In this document: positions 18,227-27,635 of the stretch, in pieces
Numbering within the stretch: position 1 is the stretch's first letter
Layout: every line of letters begins with the position of its first letter
NCBI RefSeq assembly: GCF_024397855.1
Contig: NZ_CP073343.1
Span: 1,798,001 to 1,862,000 of the forward strand
From: Marinomonas rhizomae
GTDB taxonomy: Bacteria; Pseudomonadota; Gammaproteobacteria; Pseudomonadales; Marinomonadaceae
DNA length: 64,000 bases
Direction: 5' to 3'
The notes under the pieces: generated by a model
What the model was told of the DNA's origin: nothing
Seen by the model: only the letters and a program-made list of their open reading frames with translations
Databases searched by the model: none
Translations under genes and position numbers: made by a program

Positions 18227-19234
18227 TTATGCAAATAGGCTATTTAATTGCTTTAAATGCTGTTCTTTGTGATGTTCTTCCATCCAGCTGCCGATAATGC
18301 CATTTTTAGCGAGTTGAAATAATTCTTCTTTGCTAATGCCTGTGTCATTAATAAGTGACGCGTAGTTATCATTCATGTAACCGCCGAAATAGGCTGGATC
18401 ATCTGAATTGACGGTAGCGTTTAGCCCAAGTTTCAACATGCTTCTGATAGGATGATCTTTCATGTCATTAACGACGCAAAGTTTTAAATTAGAAAGTGGG
18501 CAAACCGTCAGAGTTAAATTGCGCTCTATTATCGTATCAATAAGTTTGTCGTCTTCTAGTGCTCTGTTGCCATGATCAATTCGATCAACACCGATTTGCT
18601 CAATGGCTTGCCAAACGTATTCTGGCGGCCCTTCTTCGCCTGCATGGGCGGTTACTTTTAGGCCGAGGTTTTTGCAGGCTTCAAAAACGCGCAAGAATTT
18701 TTCTGGTGGGTGTCCTACTTCTGAGCTGTCTAGCCCAATTCCGTCAATCCATTTTAGATAGGGTTTTGCTGACTCAAGCGTTTCAAAGGCACTTTCTTCG
18801 CTCAGGTGTCGTAGGAAAGACATAATGAGCTGGGATGTCATGCCCCATTTTTTCTCTGCATCTTGAAGGGCGTTATAGATGCCTTTGATTTGCACTTCAA
18901 AACTTACGCCACGAGATAAGTGACCCTGAGGATCAAAAAAAATCTCTACATGGACGACATTCTCGCTGTGGACTTTTTCTAAGTACGCCATGGTAAGGTC
19001 GTAAAAGTCGGCTTCATGAAGCAGTACAGACATGCCTTGGTAATAAAGGTCTAGAAAATCTTGTAGATTGTTGAATTGATAGGCCGCTTTCAACGCGTCT
19101 ACCGTACTGTATTTCAATTCAACCTGATTACGTTGGGCTATGGCAAACATCTGCTCTGGCTCAAAGGTGCCTTCAATATGTAGATGAAGTTCTGTTTTGG
19201 GCATTTTCTTTGATAGTTCGATTAGTGTTTCCAT
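18227..19234 (-). CDS. Adenine/adenosine deaminase family protein
   Basis: 335 aa amidohydrolase barrel. Zinc and catalytic motifs are present: ELHLHIEG near residue 15, TAHAGEEG (His and catalytic Glu), RIDHGNRA, LTVCPLSNLKL and NSDDPAYFGG (Asp pair). The NSDDPAYFGG form with this overall length is more like the adenine deaminases of the family than classic adenosine deaminases; this is resemblance, not proof. Located at the end of a purine/nucleoside uptake operon. ATG with AAAGGT upstream. Confidence 0.85.
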   Translation of the reverse strand: METLIELSKKMPKTELHLHIEGTFEPEQMFAIAQRNQVELKYSTVDALKAAYQFNNLQDFLDLYYQGMSVLLHEADFYDLTMAYLEKVHSENVVHVEIFFDPQGHLSRGVSFEVQIKGIYNALQDAEKKWGMTSQLIMSFLRHLSEESAFETLESAKPYLKWIDGIGLDSSEVGHPPEKFLRVFEACKNLGLKVTAHAGEEGPPEYVWQAIEQIGVDRIDHGNRALEDDKLIDTIIERNLTLTVCPLSNLKLCVVNDMKDHPIRSMLKLGLNATVNSDDPAYFGGYMNDNYASLINDTGISKEELFQLAKNGIIGSWMEEHHKEQHLKQLNSLFA

Positions 19235-19345
19235 GGGGTTACCTTTCGTTGCTTTGCCTTTGATTCTTAAATATAGCGATAAAACCGAGGATGAAAAAGA
19301 ATGGTTGGCTGTGTTTAAGAATAGTGATTAGAAAAAACGGCAGAA

Positions 19346-19372
19346 TATACAGCCAGCGGCGCTGGCTGTATA
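19346..19372 (-). terminator. Intra-operon hairpin between the BMP gene and the deaminase
   Basis: A perfect 12-bp stem (19346-19357 with 19361-19372) around GGC. On the minus strand a T-run comes nine bases later, not directly after the stem. It may stabilise the BMP mRNA or act as a partial terminator that raises binding protein over deaminase levels. Confidence 0.6.
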
Positions 19373-19387
19373 TAAGCATGGTAGGAC

Positions 19388-20455
19388 TTAACGAGGAATT
19401 TCGTCGGTAATGCCTTCCACATACCAATTAACTTGAGCAAGTTCTTGATCTGTTAGTGAGTGGTTGGCTGGGACAGCGATATTGCCTTTGTTATCTTTAA
19501 TAGGGCCTGTGAATGGTTTGAATTCGCCAGACTTAATAGAAGCTAGAGTGGCATCAATCTTTGTACGCACATCTTTAGGGAGGTTTGGGTTAATAGACGC
19601 TAGAGACAGCATATCTTCATGGAAGCCGCCCCAGAAGTCCTTAGAGTCCCATTTGCCATCCATTACGGCTTGAACTCGTTTGATATAGTAAGGTGCCCAG
19701 TCATCACGAACAGAGAAAATGTGCGCATTTGGCGCAAATTTACTTTGATCTGACGCCTGACCAATAGCGCGTAAACCGCGTTTTTCAGCCGCAATCAGCG
19801 GAGCCGGGCTGTCTGTATGCTGCAGCATAACATCAACACCTTGGTCCATTAGCGCGTTTGCTGCATCGGTTTCTTTACCTGGATCATACCAAGTATTCGC
19901 CCAAACAATTTTCATTTTCACATCTGGGTTAACGCTTTTTGCGCCCATGTAAGCAGCATTGATGTCTCGGATAACTTCTGGAATCGGGAATGAACCAATA
20001 TAACCAATGGTATTGGTTTTGGTCATCATGCCTGCAGCGACGCCTGAGATATAACGACCTTCGTAGGTACGAAGTACATAAGTGCCTAAGTTTTTAGATA
20101 GTTTGTAGCCAGTAGCATGCTCAAACTTCACGTTAGGGAAGCGTTTTGCCACTTTTACTGTTGGGTTCATGAAACCAAAAGAAGTAGTAAAAATAAGGTC
20201 GTTACCGGCTTTGGCTAGTTGAGTGATCACTCGTTCAGCATCCGCGCCTTCAGGCACGTTTTCAACGTAAGTGGTTTTTACCTTATCACCAAAATATTCT
20301 TCTATGCCTTTACGACCTCTATCATGCTCATAACTCCAGCCTAAATCGCCCACTGGGCCAACATAGACAAAACCGACTTTGAGTGGCTCTTCAGCTTGGA
20401 CAAAACTTGCTCCAGCTAAAAGCCCTAGACTTACTAATAAACTTTTCAGTTTCAT
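19388..20455 (-). CDS. BMP-family (PnrA-like) periplasmic binding protein
   Basis: 355 aa with a signal peptide cleaved after about residue 21 (FVQA). The mature part has the BMP family features VGFVYVGPVGDLGWSYEHDRGR, TYVLRTYEGRYISGVAAGMMT, IGYIGSFPIPEV and DVMLQHTDSP. Characterised relatives bind purines or purine nucleosides. Placed between ABC permeases and the deaminase, it is most likely the receptor for adenine, guanine or nucleosides. Confidence 0.93.
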   Translation of the reverse strand: MKLKSLLVSLGLLAGASFVQAEEPLKVGFVYVGPVGDLGWSYEHDRGRKGIEEYFGDKVKTTYVENVPEGADAERVITQLAKAGNDLIFTTSFGFMNPTVKVAKRFPNVKFEHATGYKLSKNLGTYVLRTYEGRYISGVAAGMMTKTNTIGYIGSFPIPEVIRDINAAYMGAKSVNPDVKMKIVWANTWYDPGKETDAANALMDQGVDVMLQHTDSPAPLIAAEKRGLRAIGQASDQSKFAPNAHIFSVRDDWAPYYIKRVQAVMDGKWDSKDFWGGFHEDMLSLASINPNLPKDVRTKIDATLASIKSGEFKPFTGPIKDNKGNIAVPANHSLTDQELAQVNWYVEGITDEIPR

Positions 20456-20517
20456 TGTTTGCTCCTTTTGTGCCCGTGTAGGGGCGTTTTATGTAGTGTT
20501 TAAATTATTATTTAAGA

Positions 20518-21450
20518 TCAGGCCATTTGTCTTGGATCAAAAGGTTTTCCTAATGACCTAGGGGCCAGTAATTTCTCTTTAAATTTATCTGCGCTTATAA
20601 TCACCATGACCACGACGGTGGCGACATATGGCAACATGGCCAATAGGTTCGGCGAAATTGACCATCCCAAGCCTTGAAGTACCAAATGCATAATGCTTGC
20701 CAAGCCAAATAGATAGGCACCTAGCATAATTCGACCAACGCGCCACGAAGCGAAAACAACCAGGGCGAGTGCAATCCAGCCCCGTCCAGCCGTCATGTTT
20801 TCAACCCACATTGGGGTATAAACCAAGGACATGTAAGCGCCAGAAATACCTGCCATCACACCACCAAACATAACGGCTAGATAGCGGACTCTTAGCACTT
20901 TTATGCCAATGGCATTGGCTGCGTGTGGGTTTTCTCCAACCGCTTTAAGGGTTAGTCCAATTCGGGTTTTGTTCACCACAAACATGAGCACAAAGGTCAT
21001 CGTAAAAGAGGCGTATACCAAGATGTCATGACTAAATAAAATTTTGCCCAGATAGGGAATGTCAGACAGTAATGGCACGGCAATAGGCTGGAATCCTTGA
21101 ATTGTCTGACCAACCACGCCTGAGCCAATAAAGGCGCTCAACCCTGTGCCGAATATGGTTAAGGCAAGCCCTGTGGCTACTTGATTTGCACCAAGATGAA
21201 GAACAAGAACCGCAAAGATTAAGCTCATTACACAACCCATTAGCATAGCGGAAAGTACGCCTAAACCAGCGCTTCCAGTGCCGTAAGCCGCTAGGAAGCC
21301 AACTACAGCGCCCATTAGCATCATGCCTTCCTGGCCAAGGTTGAGTACGCCGGATTTTTCACAAATGACTTCGCCTAAGGCAATAAAAAGAAGAGGTGTG
21401 CCGGTTTTAACAGCGGCAAACAATATTTGTACGATTAGATCTGAGTCCAA
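20518..21450 (-). CDS. ABC transporter permease (BPD_transp_2, nucleoside type)
   Basis: 310 aa, about eight to nine membrane helices. GEVICEKSGVLNLGQEGMMLMGA and LTLKAVGENPHAANAIGIKV are the conserved loops of the YufQ/NupC-type permease of nucleoside ABC systems. It forms the membrane channel with the permease encoded 9 bp upstream. Confidence 0.92.
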   Translation of the reverse strand: MDSDLIVQILFAAVKTGTPLLFIALGEVICEKSGVLNLGQEGMMLMGAVVGFLAAYGTGSAGLGVLSAMLMGCVMSLIFAVLVLHLGANQVATGLALTIFGTGLSAFIGSGVVGQTIQGFQPIAVPLLSDIPYLGKILFSHDILVYASFTMTFVLMFVVNKTRIGLTLKAVGENPHAANAIGIKVLRVRYLAVMFGGVMAGISGAYMSLVYTPMWVENMTAGRGWIALALVVFASWRVGRIMLGAYLFGLASIMHLVLQGLGWSISPNLLAMLPYVATVVVMVIISADKFKEKLLAPRSLGKPFDPRQMA

Positions 21451-21459
21451 AATAGGCTC

Positions 21460-22527
21460 CTAGTTTGTCGCTTGATTAGAAAAGGCGAGGCGATTGTTAA
21501 TGAAAAAATCGCAAGCCAAAAGAAAGAACAATAAAACGCCTTGAAACATACTGACTACGGCAACGGGAATGCCCATTTCAATTTGGGCTAGGTCTCCGCC
21601 CATATAAAGCACTGCCATAAACATGGCGGCAATAATTGCTCCAAGTGGATGCAAACGCCCTAAATACGCCACAATGATGGCTGAATAGCCATAACCTGGA
21701 GACACATTGGGTACAAGCTGTCCTATTGGTCCTGTTGTTTCGCTGACGCCAGCTAAGCCTGCGAGTGCCCCCGCAAACAGCATGACAAACCAGCTGAGTT
21801 TTTTGCTACTGAAACCTGCATACCTTGCTGCTGGTTCATCGGCGCCAAAAACACGAACCTGAAAGCCAAGATGGGATTTACTTAGAATAAACCAAGCAAT
21901 AAAAGCCGAGATAATCGCGAATACAATACCAAGATGGATTCGGCTGCTTTCAAATAGAGTTGGCAATAATGTGGAATCTGCAAACATTGCCGACTCTGGA
22001 AAACCAAAACCTTGAGGGTCACGCAAAGGTCCATGCACAGCCCAAATCAGCAGATATAGGGCGATATAGTTAAACATGATGGTGGTTAAAATGAGGTTCG
22101 AGTTAAATCGTAATTTTAAGAAGGTAGGAACGGCTGCCCAAATCATGCCAGACGCAATGCCGGCTAATAATGTGATAGGCAGGGCGAACGCTGATTCTGA
22201 ATCAACAAAGTAAAGTGCTATTGCTGACCCACCTAGGGCGCCTGCTAGTAGTTGTCCTTCTGCACCAATATTCCACATATTGGCTCGGTAACACAAAGAT
22301 AATCCAACAGCGCAGAGCAGTAGTGGCCCCATTTTGACAAACATTTCTCCAATGTTGTAGCTGTCTGCTAATGGTGCAATTAACAGTACATGCAATGCCT
22401 GTGACGGCGATTTGCCTATAGCAGAAAAGAGAATGCTGCCGAAAATTAACGTTAATGCAATGGCTAGCAATGGCGAGGCGACTTTCATGAGTGAGCTTGG
22501 CTCAGTACGGGCTTGGATACGGATCAT
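21460..22527 (-). CDS. ABC transporter permease (nucleoside type, second subunit)
   Basis: 355 aa with about ten membrane segments; the conserved SLCYRANMWNIGAEGQLLAGA and VRVFGADEPAARYAGFSSKK loops match YufP/NupB-type permeases. The start overlaps the ATPase stop by 4 bp (ATGA), so translation is coupled. Confidence 0.92.
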   Translation of the reverse strand: MIRIQARTEPSSLMKVASPLLAIALTLIFGSILFSAIGKSPSQALHVLLIAPLADSYNIGEMFVKMGPLLLCAVGLSLCYRANMWNIGAEGQLLAGALGGSAIALYFVDSESAFALPITLLAGIASGMIWAAVPTFLKLRFNSNLILTTIMFNYIALYLLIWAVHGPLRDPQGFGFPESAMFADSTLLPTLFESSRIHLGIVFAIISAFIAWFILSKSHLGFQVRVFGADEPAARYAGFSSKKLSWFVMLFAGALAGLAGVSETTGPIGQLVPNVSPGYGYSAIIVAYLGRLHPLGAIIAAMFMAVLYMGGDLAQIEMGIPVAVVSMFQGVLLFFLLACDFFINNRLAFSNQATN

Positions 22528-24086
22528 GCTTTTGCCTCTTGTGCTTGTGCGTTAGAGGCTGACGCATTGTTTATAAAAGTGCCTGCCATCCATTGTCCTA
22601 TTTGATCTATATTAGTTGTTCCAGTTTTAACAACTGGGGATAAATAGCCGTCGCAAACGGCCGCCATACGATCGGCTAATAAAAATAGCTCATCAATGTC
22701 TTCCGAGATAAGTAAAATAGCAGCGCCTTGGTCGCGAAGTTCCAGTAAAGCTTGGTGAATGGCAAGAGCTGCTCCAACGTCGACTCCCCAAGTAGGGTGA
22801 GCGCAGATAAGCACTTTAGGGTTCTGCCCAATTTCGCGCCCCATAATGAATTTTTGTAAATTACCGCCACTTAAGCTTTTCGCTTCGGAAAATTCACCGT
22901 GGCATTTCACTTTATATTTGGCGATCAGCTCGCTGGTGTAATCTTTTATGCTCTGCCAATCGACTAGGCCGTTTTTAATAAAGCCTTCACTGTGCGTTAA
23001 AAGGGTATTTTCAGTTAGGCTCATGTCCGGAACTGCGCCTCGACCTAAGCGTTCTTCGGGGACGTAGGCCATACCTAGTTTACGTCGCTCTCCAGCATGC
23101 AAATGACCAATATTTAAATTGTCGAGTGACAGGCTGTTTTTTACATTACGTTCATCTTCGCCGCTGATTATAGCCATCAATTCGTCTTGACCATTGCCAG
23201 CAACACCCGCAATGCCGAGTATTTCACCAGATTTCAATTCAAAATTAATATTCTTTAATGAAGTGCCAAAAGGCTGTTTAGCTGGAAGTGACAAATTCTG
23301 AACATGGAACATTTGCTGTGTGCCTTCTCTTTTTACATAGCCTGCATCTTGTTCAGCGAGGTCGCCAACCATCATTTTAGCAATGGAGGCCGGGGTTTCC
23401 TCATTAGGCACGCAAGTATCAACGACTTTTCCTCCGCGTAAAATCGTTGCTTTGTGACAAATTTCAGTCACTTCGTGAAGCTTGTGGCTGATAAATAAAA
23501 TACTACAGCCTTCTTCAGATAGCGTACGCAATACATCAAATAATCCAGCGACTTCTTGTGGGGTTAAAACGGAAGTTGGCTCGTCTAAGATCAGTAATTT
23601 TACCGATTGTACTAGGCAGCGCATAATTTCGACTCGTTGTCTTTCGCCAATGGAAAGTGAGTGAACATATCGGCTTGGATTGACGTTTAATCCGTATTCT
23701 TCAGAAAGCTGAGTGATTTTTTCTGCTAAGTTATCTATTTTTTTTAATTGGGTTTTACTCAAACAAAGTTCAATATTTTGGCTAACTGTGAGTGTTTCAA
23801 ATAAAGAAAAATGTTGAAAAACCATGCCGATACCTAAGTCTCGGGCAATAGATGGTGATTTTATACTGACTTCTTTACCATCCCAAATAATGTCACCTTT
23901 ATCCGGAGCAACGACACCGTAAATGGTTTTTACTAAAGTGCTTTTTCCTGCACCGTTCTCTCCCAATAGCGCATGAATTTCCCCTGGCATCAGTGTAAGG
24001 CTGATGTTGTCGTTAGCGAGGCAGCCTGGATATTGTTTGGTGATATTGGCAAGCTCAAGGCGTGATACCAAATTATGTTTTTTCAA
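22524..24086 (-). CDS. ABC transporter ATP-binding protein with two nucleotide-binding domains (nucleoside type)
   Basis: 520 aa. The first ABC domain carries LGENGAGKSTL near residue 42, LSIGERQRVEI and LLILDEPTSVL; the second carries GVAGNGQDEL in place of a full Walker A and ends with KSLSGGNLQKFIMGREI. This asymmetry is normal for the family. The frame can only start at TTG 24086, preceded by AGGTG; in-frame codons upstream reach a stop within five codons. First gene of the operon with two permeases, BMP protein and deaminase. Confidence 0.92.
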   Translation of the reverse strand: MKKHNLVSRLELANITKQYPGCLANDNISLTLMPGEIHALLGENGAGKSTLVKTIYGVVAPDKGDIIWDGKEVSIKSPSIARDLGIGMVFQHFSLFETLTVSQNIELCLSKTQLKKIDNLAEKITQLSEEYGLNVNPSRYVHSLSIGERQRVEIMRCLVQSVKLLILDEPTSVLTPQEVAGLFDVLRTLSEEGCSILFISHKLHEVTEICHKATILRGGKVVDTCVPNEETPASIAKMMVGDLAEQDAGYVKREGTQQMFHVQNLSLPAKQPFGTSLKNINFELKSGEILGIAGVAGNGQDELMAIISGEDERNVKNSLSLDNLNIGHLHAGERRKLGMAYVPEERLGRGAVPDMSLTENTLLTHSEGFIKNGLVDWQSIKDYTSELIAKYKVKCHGEFSEAKSLSGGNLQKFIMGREIGQNPKVLICAHPTWGVDVGAALAIHQALLELRDQGAAILLISEDIDELFLLADRMAAVCDGYLSPVVKTGTTNIDQIGQWMAGTFINNASASNAQAQEAKA

Positions 24087-24578
24087 TGTTCTGGCACCTT
24101 ATTTTTATAGGTTGGGTTAACGAATAGCTGTTTTGTCATTTTTTTCTATAAAATTTGACACTCCTAGGAGCGTTTTTTTTGCACTGTTTTGGATTTGGTT
24201 GTGCTCTTTTTTTGTGCGCTTGTTCAGTGTGCTTTAGATATATTTGACCGATTAGTTAAAAAAATGATTATCTTCTAGATATACTAGATTTGTTTATCAA
24301 TATTCATGCCAATGAAGTGATTTAATGTGGTGGGCAAGAGTACGTAAATTTAGAGTGATTGTCTTTATCTGAACGTAGTTTTTAAATAGCTGATGTTTTG
24401 TAAGCGGTATTTAGCGGGGAGAATTTCCTTGTTTGAATTTCTAGGAAATGAGGTTGATATTCTGTAGAATAATGCGTTTAGCCTCCGCATTCTAGAAGCC
24501 CTGTTTTTATGGGAAATATAGCGATTCAAGCTTGATTATTTTTAGTGCAGACAATAAGTGCAGGGTACTGTGTTTTCA
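24087..24578. other. Divergent intergenic region (purine operon / diguanylate cyclase)
   Basis: About 490 bp, AT-rich. A 10-bp palindrome CTCCTAGGAG lies at 24161-24170, about 75 bp before the ATPase start, followed on the minus strand by an ATTTTATAG stretch that could be a -10 region. I looked for a purine riboswitch ahead of the transport operon and did not find its paired loops. No supported ORF. Confidence 0.45.
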
Positions 24579-25667
24579 ATGATTAAAAAAACCATAAATA
24601 AGCTACTGAATATTGGCTTTGATGATGAGTTTGGAAATGATCTCAATCAGAAGCATGTAGTGAATTTTTCTTACATGATGTTCTGTGCAAGTTGTTTGTT
24701 GATGCTTGTGGTGTTCTCGTTTCGTCAGATGTCTTCGGTTGCTATTTTTTCATTGATAGGCCTGTTAATTGGTATTGTTGGTTTACGCTACAATTATATT
24801 GGGCACTTTTCTCGTGCTCAATTATTGATGCCTATTCTTAAAATTTCTCAAGTATCTATTCTTAGCTTATTTTACTTTGGTACTGAAAGTGGCTTTCATT
24901 GGTTTTTTGTCAATGTAATTGCTTATTCCTTTGTGGTTTTTAGGGCTGATCAGCGCTTTATCAAGTGCTGGGTAGTCGGTATTTCTATTGCTTTGTTCTT
25001 ATTGTGTGAGCTTTTAAATACCAGAGGGATGTATTTAACGACGTTTGATCAAAGCGTGGTCATTATTTTTGTGTTTTTTGCGCTCTCGTTTAATTTTGCC
25101 ATGGTCATTAATTTGGTGATGAGCCGATTGAAATCAGTTAATACGCATTTACGAACACTCGCTGAAAGAGATGAGCTAACAGGGCTGTCGAACCGCAGAA
25201 AAGTATTGGCTGATGCGGTTAATATTTTTGCCGATTCGGTTATTAATAGAGAGTCCTGCGTTTTTTCGATCGTAGACTTGGACCATTTTAAAAAGATTAA
25301 TGACACATTTGGTCATGAGGCTGGAGATTTAGTGTTGTCTAAAGTCTCGACGACGATGGCGTCGGTTATACGCCCTCAGGATGAAATCGGTCGTTATGGT
25401 GGTGAAGAGTTTATAGTCATTATGCCCAATACTACTTTAAAAGAAGCGGAAGTTGTTATGGAGCACATGAGGCAGTCTGTTGAGGATTTGCTGATAGAAA
25501 CAGAACACGGCATTGTTATTCCCGTTACTATTAGTATCGGTTTGGCTTCTATTGCGCCTACTGTTTCGCGATATGAGGAAATTTTAGCGCAAGCAGATAG
25601 AGGCTTGTATGCAGCGAAGCGTAATGGCCGAAATCGACTTTCTGTGCAATCTGACTATCAAACTTAA
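24579..25667 (+). CDS. Membrane diguanylate cyclase
   Basis: 362 aa from ATG 24579 (a GTG at 24558 would add seven residues). Six hydrophobic segments in residues 30-190 form a MASE-like sensor region; the GGDEF domain follows from about 200, with VDLDHFKKIND and an intact GRYGGEEF near 271-277. RPQD five residues upstream is a complete I-site. It makes c-di-GMP; the signal is unknown. Confidence 0.92.
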   Translation: MIKKTINKLLNIGFDDEFGNDLNQKHVVNFSYMMFCASCLLMLVVFSFRQMSSVAIFSLIGLLIGIVGLRYNYIGHFSRAQLLMPILKISQVSILSLFYFGTESGFHWFFVNVIAYSFVVFRADQRFIKCWVVGISIALFLLCELLNTRGMYLTTFDQSVVIIFVFFALSFNFAMVINLVMSRLKSVNTHLRTLAERDELTGLSNRRKVLADAVNIFADSVINRESCVFSIVDLDHFKKINDTFGHEAGDLVLSKVSTTMASVIRPQDEIGRYGGEEFIVIMPNTTLKEAEVVMEHMRQSVEDLLIETEHGIVIPVTISIGLASIAPTVSRYEEILAQADRGLYAAKRNGRNRLSVQSDYQT

Positions 25668-25769
25668 ATATATTTACTTCTCCGTATTGACATATGAGTT
25701 GTCCACTTTCTCTGTGGATAAACTTGTTGGCTAATCCATTTTTTCTTTATTTTTTGTGATGAGGCTTGT

Positions 25770-26441
25770 TTGCTCCAGATATTATTTCGTTCAGTAGATT
25801 ACTGGGTTGTTGAAAAGCCTGCTGGTATGAGTTTTCATGCCGAGTCTGAGGAGTTGGGAGTGATGCAGTCGCTCGCGGCTTCTTATCCTGGCCATACTTT
25901 TTATCCTGTTCATCGTTTGGATAAAATGACGTCGGGTTTATTGGTTGTTGCATGTAATGCAGTTGCAGCGGCTAAGTTTGGGGTTATTTTCGAAAACCAT
26001 GAAATGGAAAAGCGTTACTTGGCATTGTCTTCTAAAAAACCGAAAAAGAAGCAAGGTACAATAGCGGGTGGAATGGCACCTAGTAGAAGAGGTCAGTGGA
26101 AACTTACCCAAGACAAAGAGAATTTAGCTGTTACGCAGTTTTTTTCTAATTATTTTCAAGGTTTTAGAGTGTTTTTTGTTAGGCCTTTAACAGGCAAAAC
26201 ACACCAAATTCGTGTCGCTTTGAAGAGTTTAGGGTCGCCTATTTTAGGAGATCTTAGGTACAGCGGAGAAGAGGCTGACAGAGGGTATTTGCATGCTTAC
26301 TCTTTGCAGTTTAATTGGCAAGGTGAGATGAAGCAGTATCTCAGCTTTCCTACGTATGGGCAGCACTTTTCATCTGAGTTGTCTGAATTTGTGGCAACTC
26401 AATTTGATGAATCGATATTGAAATGGCCTGCTAAAAAGTAA
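25770..26441 (+). CDS. RluA-family RNA pseudouridine synthase
   Basis: 223 aa. The catalytic motif HRLDKMTSGLLV has Asp51, and PLTGKTHQIRVAL and GSPILGDLRYS are the other RluA signatures. No S4 domain, so it resembles the short RluA-like group. The frame starts at TTG 25770 with GAGG six bases upstream; no in-frame ATG lies nearby. RNA target not predictable. 46 bp ahead of rlmM, so possibly an RNA-modification pair. Confidence 0.9.
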   Translation: MLQILFRSVDYWVVEKPAGMSFHAESEELGVMQSLAASYPGHTFYPVHRLDKMTSGLLVVACNAVAAAKFGVIFENHEMEKRYLALSSKKPKKKQGTIAGGMAPSRRGQWKLTQDKENLAVTQFFSNYFQGFRVFFVRPLTGKTHQIRVALKSLGSPILGDLRYSGEEADRGYLHAYSLQFNWQGEMKQYLSFPTYGQHFSSELSEFVATQFDESILKWPAKK

Positions 26442-26487
26442 TTAATATAGCTCAGCAGACGATTGTTCTGGTTGAGAAGGAATTTGA

Positions 26488-27540
26488 ATGAAAAATGTTT
26501 TGGTTTACTGTCGTCAGGGTTTCGAAAAAGATTGTGCGGCGGAATTGTCAGAAGTGGCGAGTAGTAAAGGTTTTTATGGTTACGCTAAGGTCGTTCCTGA
26601 TGCAGGTTACATTGTGTATAACCTTGATCAATCGGATGCTGGTGAAACATTAATTCAGCAGTTGAATTTTAATCGCCTGATTTTTGCTCGTCAGATTATT
26701 GCTGTTAATGATGTTATTGAATTGGAGCAAGGCGGTCGAGTAGAGTCTTTGCTCGAGGCGGCTAGGGAATTGCCATTAGCAGAAGAAATTTGGATTGAAA
26801 CGGCTGATACCAATGAGGCCAAAGCTCTGTCTGGCTTGATTAAAAAGCTGGAAAAGCCTTTGCGAGAGGGTTGGAAAAAATCTGGTGTATTGCGAAATAA
26901 GGCGGTAGGTGTTCGTCACCATGTATTTATGTTGGATGGCGAGGCAGCCTATTTGGGCGTGTCTTATGCTGCCTGCCGTAGCGAGTTTCCTATGGGCATT
27001 CGTCGTCTGCGTTTTCCGGCCGCTGGTCCGAGTCGATCAACACTTAAGCTTGAGGAGGCTTTTTTACAGTTTGTACCTGAGCGTACACTTGAAGCTGATT
27101 TGACTGAAGGAATGACGGCTGTTGATTTGGGGGCGGCGCCCGGCGGTTGGACTTATCAATTTGTTAAAAAAGGCATTCATGTTATCGCAATCGATAATGG
27201 GCCAATGCAAAAAGAACTGATGTCTACAGGTTTAGTTGAGCATGAGAAGGCGGATGGTTTTAAATACGAACCGCCTTATACCGTAGATTGGTTGGTGTGC
27301 GATATGGTTGAGCGTCCAATCAAAGTAGCGGAATTGATGGCTAAATGGCTAGCAAGTGGCTGGACAAGAAGGGCTATTTTTAATTTAAAGCTACCAATGA
27401 AAAAGCGCTATCAAGAAGTTGCTTTGTGTTTACAGTCGATTGAAGATTTATTGAGAAAAGCGGGTGTAAGTTATCAGTATCAAGTGAAGCATCTATATCA
27501 TGACAGAGAAGAAGTGACTGTTTGTATCATGGTTAAATAA
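26488..27540 (+). CDS. rlmM: 23S rRNA (cytidine2498-2'-O)-methyltransferase RlmM
   Basis: 350 aa. An N-terminal THUMP-like region opens MKNVLVYCRQGFEKDCAAEL; the methyltransferase core has VDLGAAPGGWTYQFVKKG near residue 211 (SAM), the acidic motif DWLVCDMVE, and NLKLPMKKRYQEV with the catalytic lysine region. Length and order match RlmM of gammaproteobacteria. It methylates the ribose of C2498 in the 23S peptidyl transferase region. Followed by a strong terminator. Confidence 0.95.
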   Translation: MKNVLVYCRQGFEKDCAAELSEVASSKGFYGYAKVVPDAGYIVYNLDQSDAGETLIQQLNFNRLIFARQIIAVNDVIELEQGGRVESLLEAARELPLAEEIWIETADTNEAKALSGLIKKLEKPLREGWKKSGVLRNKAVGVRHHVFMLDGEAAYLGVSYAACRSEFPMGIRRLRFPAAGPSRSTLKLEEAFLQFVPERTLEADLTEGMTAVDLGAAPGGWTYQFVKKGIHVIAIDNGPMQKELMSTGLVEHEKADGFKYEPPYTVDWLVCDMVERPIKVAELMAKWLASGWTRRAIFNLKLPMKKRYQEVALCLQSIEDLLRKAGVSYQYQVKHLYHDREEVTVCIMVK

Positions 27541-27565
27541 CGAACGGGTCTATTCTTTATTGCTT

Positions 27566-27601
27566 AAAAAACCCGATAAACAAAGTTTATCGGGTTTTTT
27601 T
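27566..27601 (+). terminator. Intrinsic terminator of rlmM
   Basis: A perfect 15-bp stem (27566-27580 with 27586-27600) includes ACCCGATAAA and ends in a T-run; works in both directions between rlmM and the convergent transpeptidase gene. Confidence 0.9.
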
Positions 27602-27635
27602 ATGTGCTGATTCTAAGGGGGAATTGTATTTTGGC

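Noticed and set aside
24087..24578. Purine riboswitch ahead of the purine transport operon
   Set aside because: The expected paired loops and conserved junction bases were not found; only a 10-bp palindrome is present.
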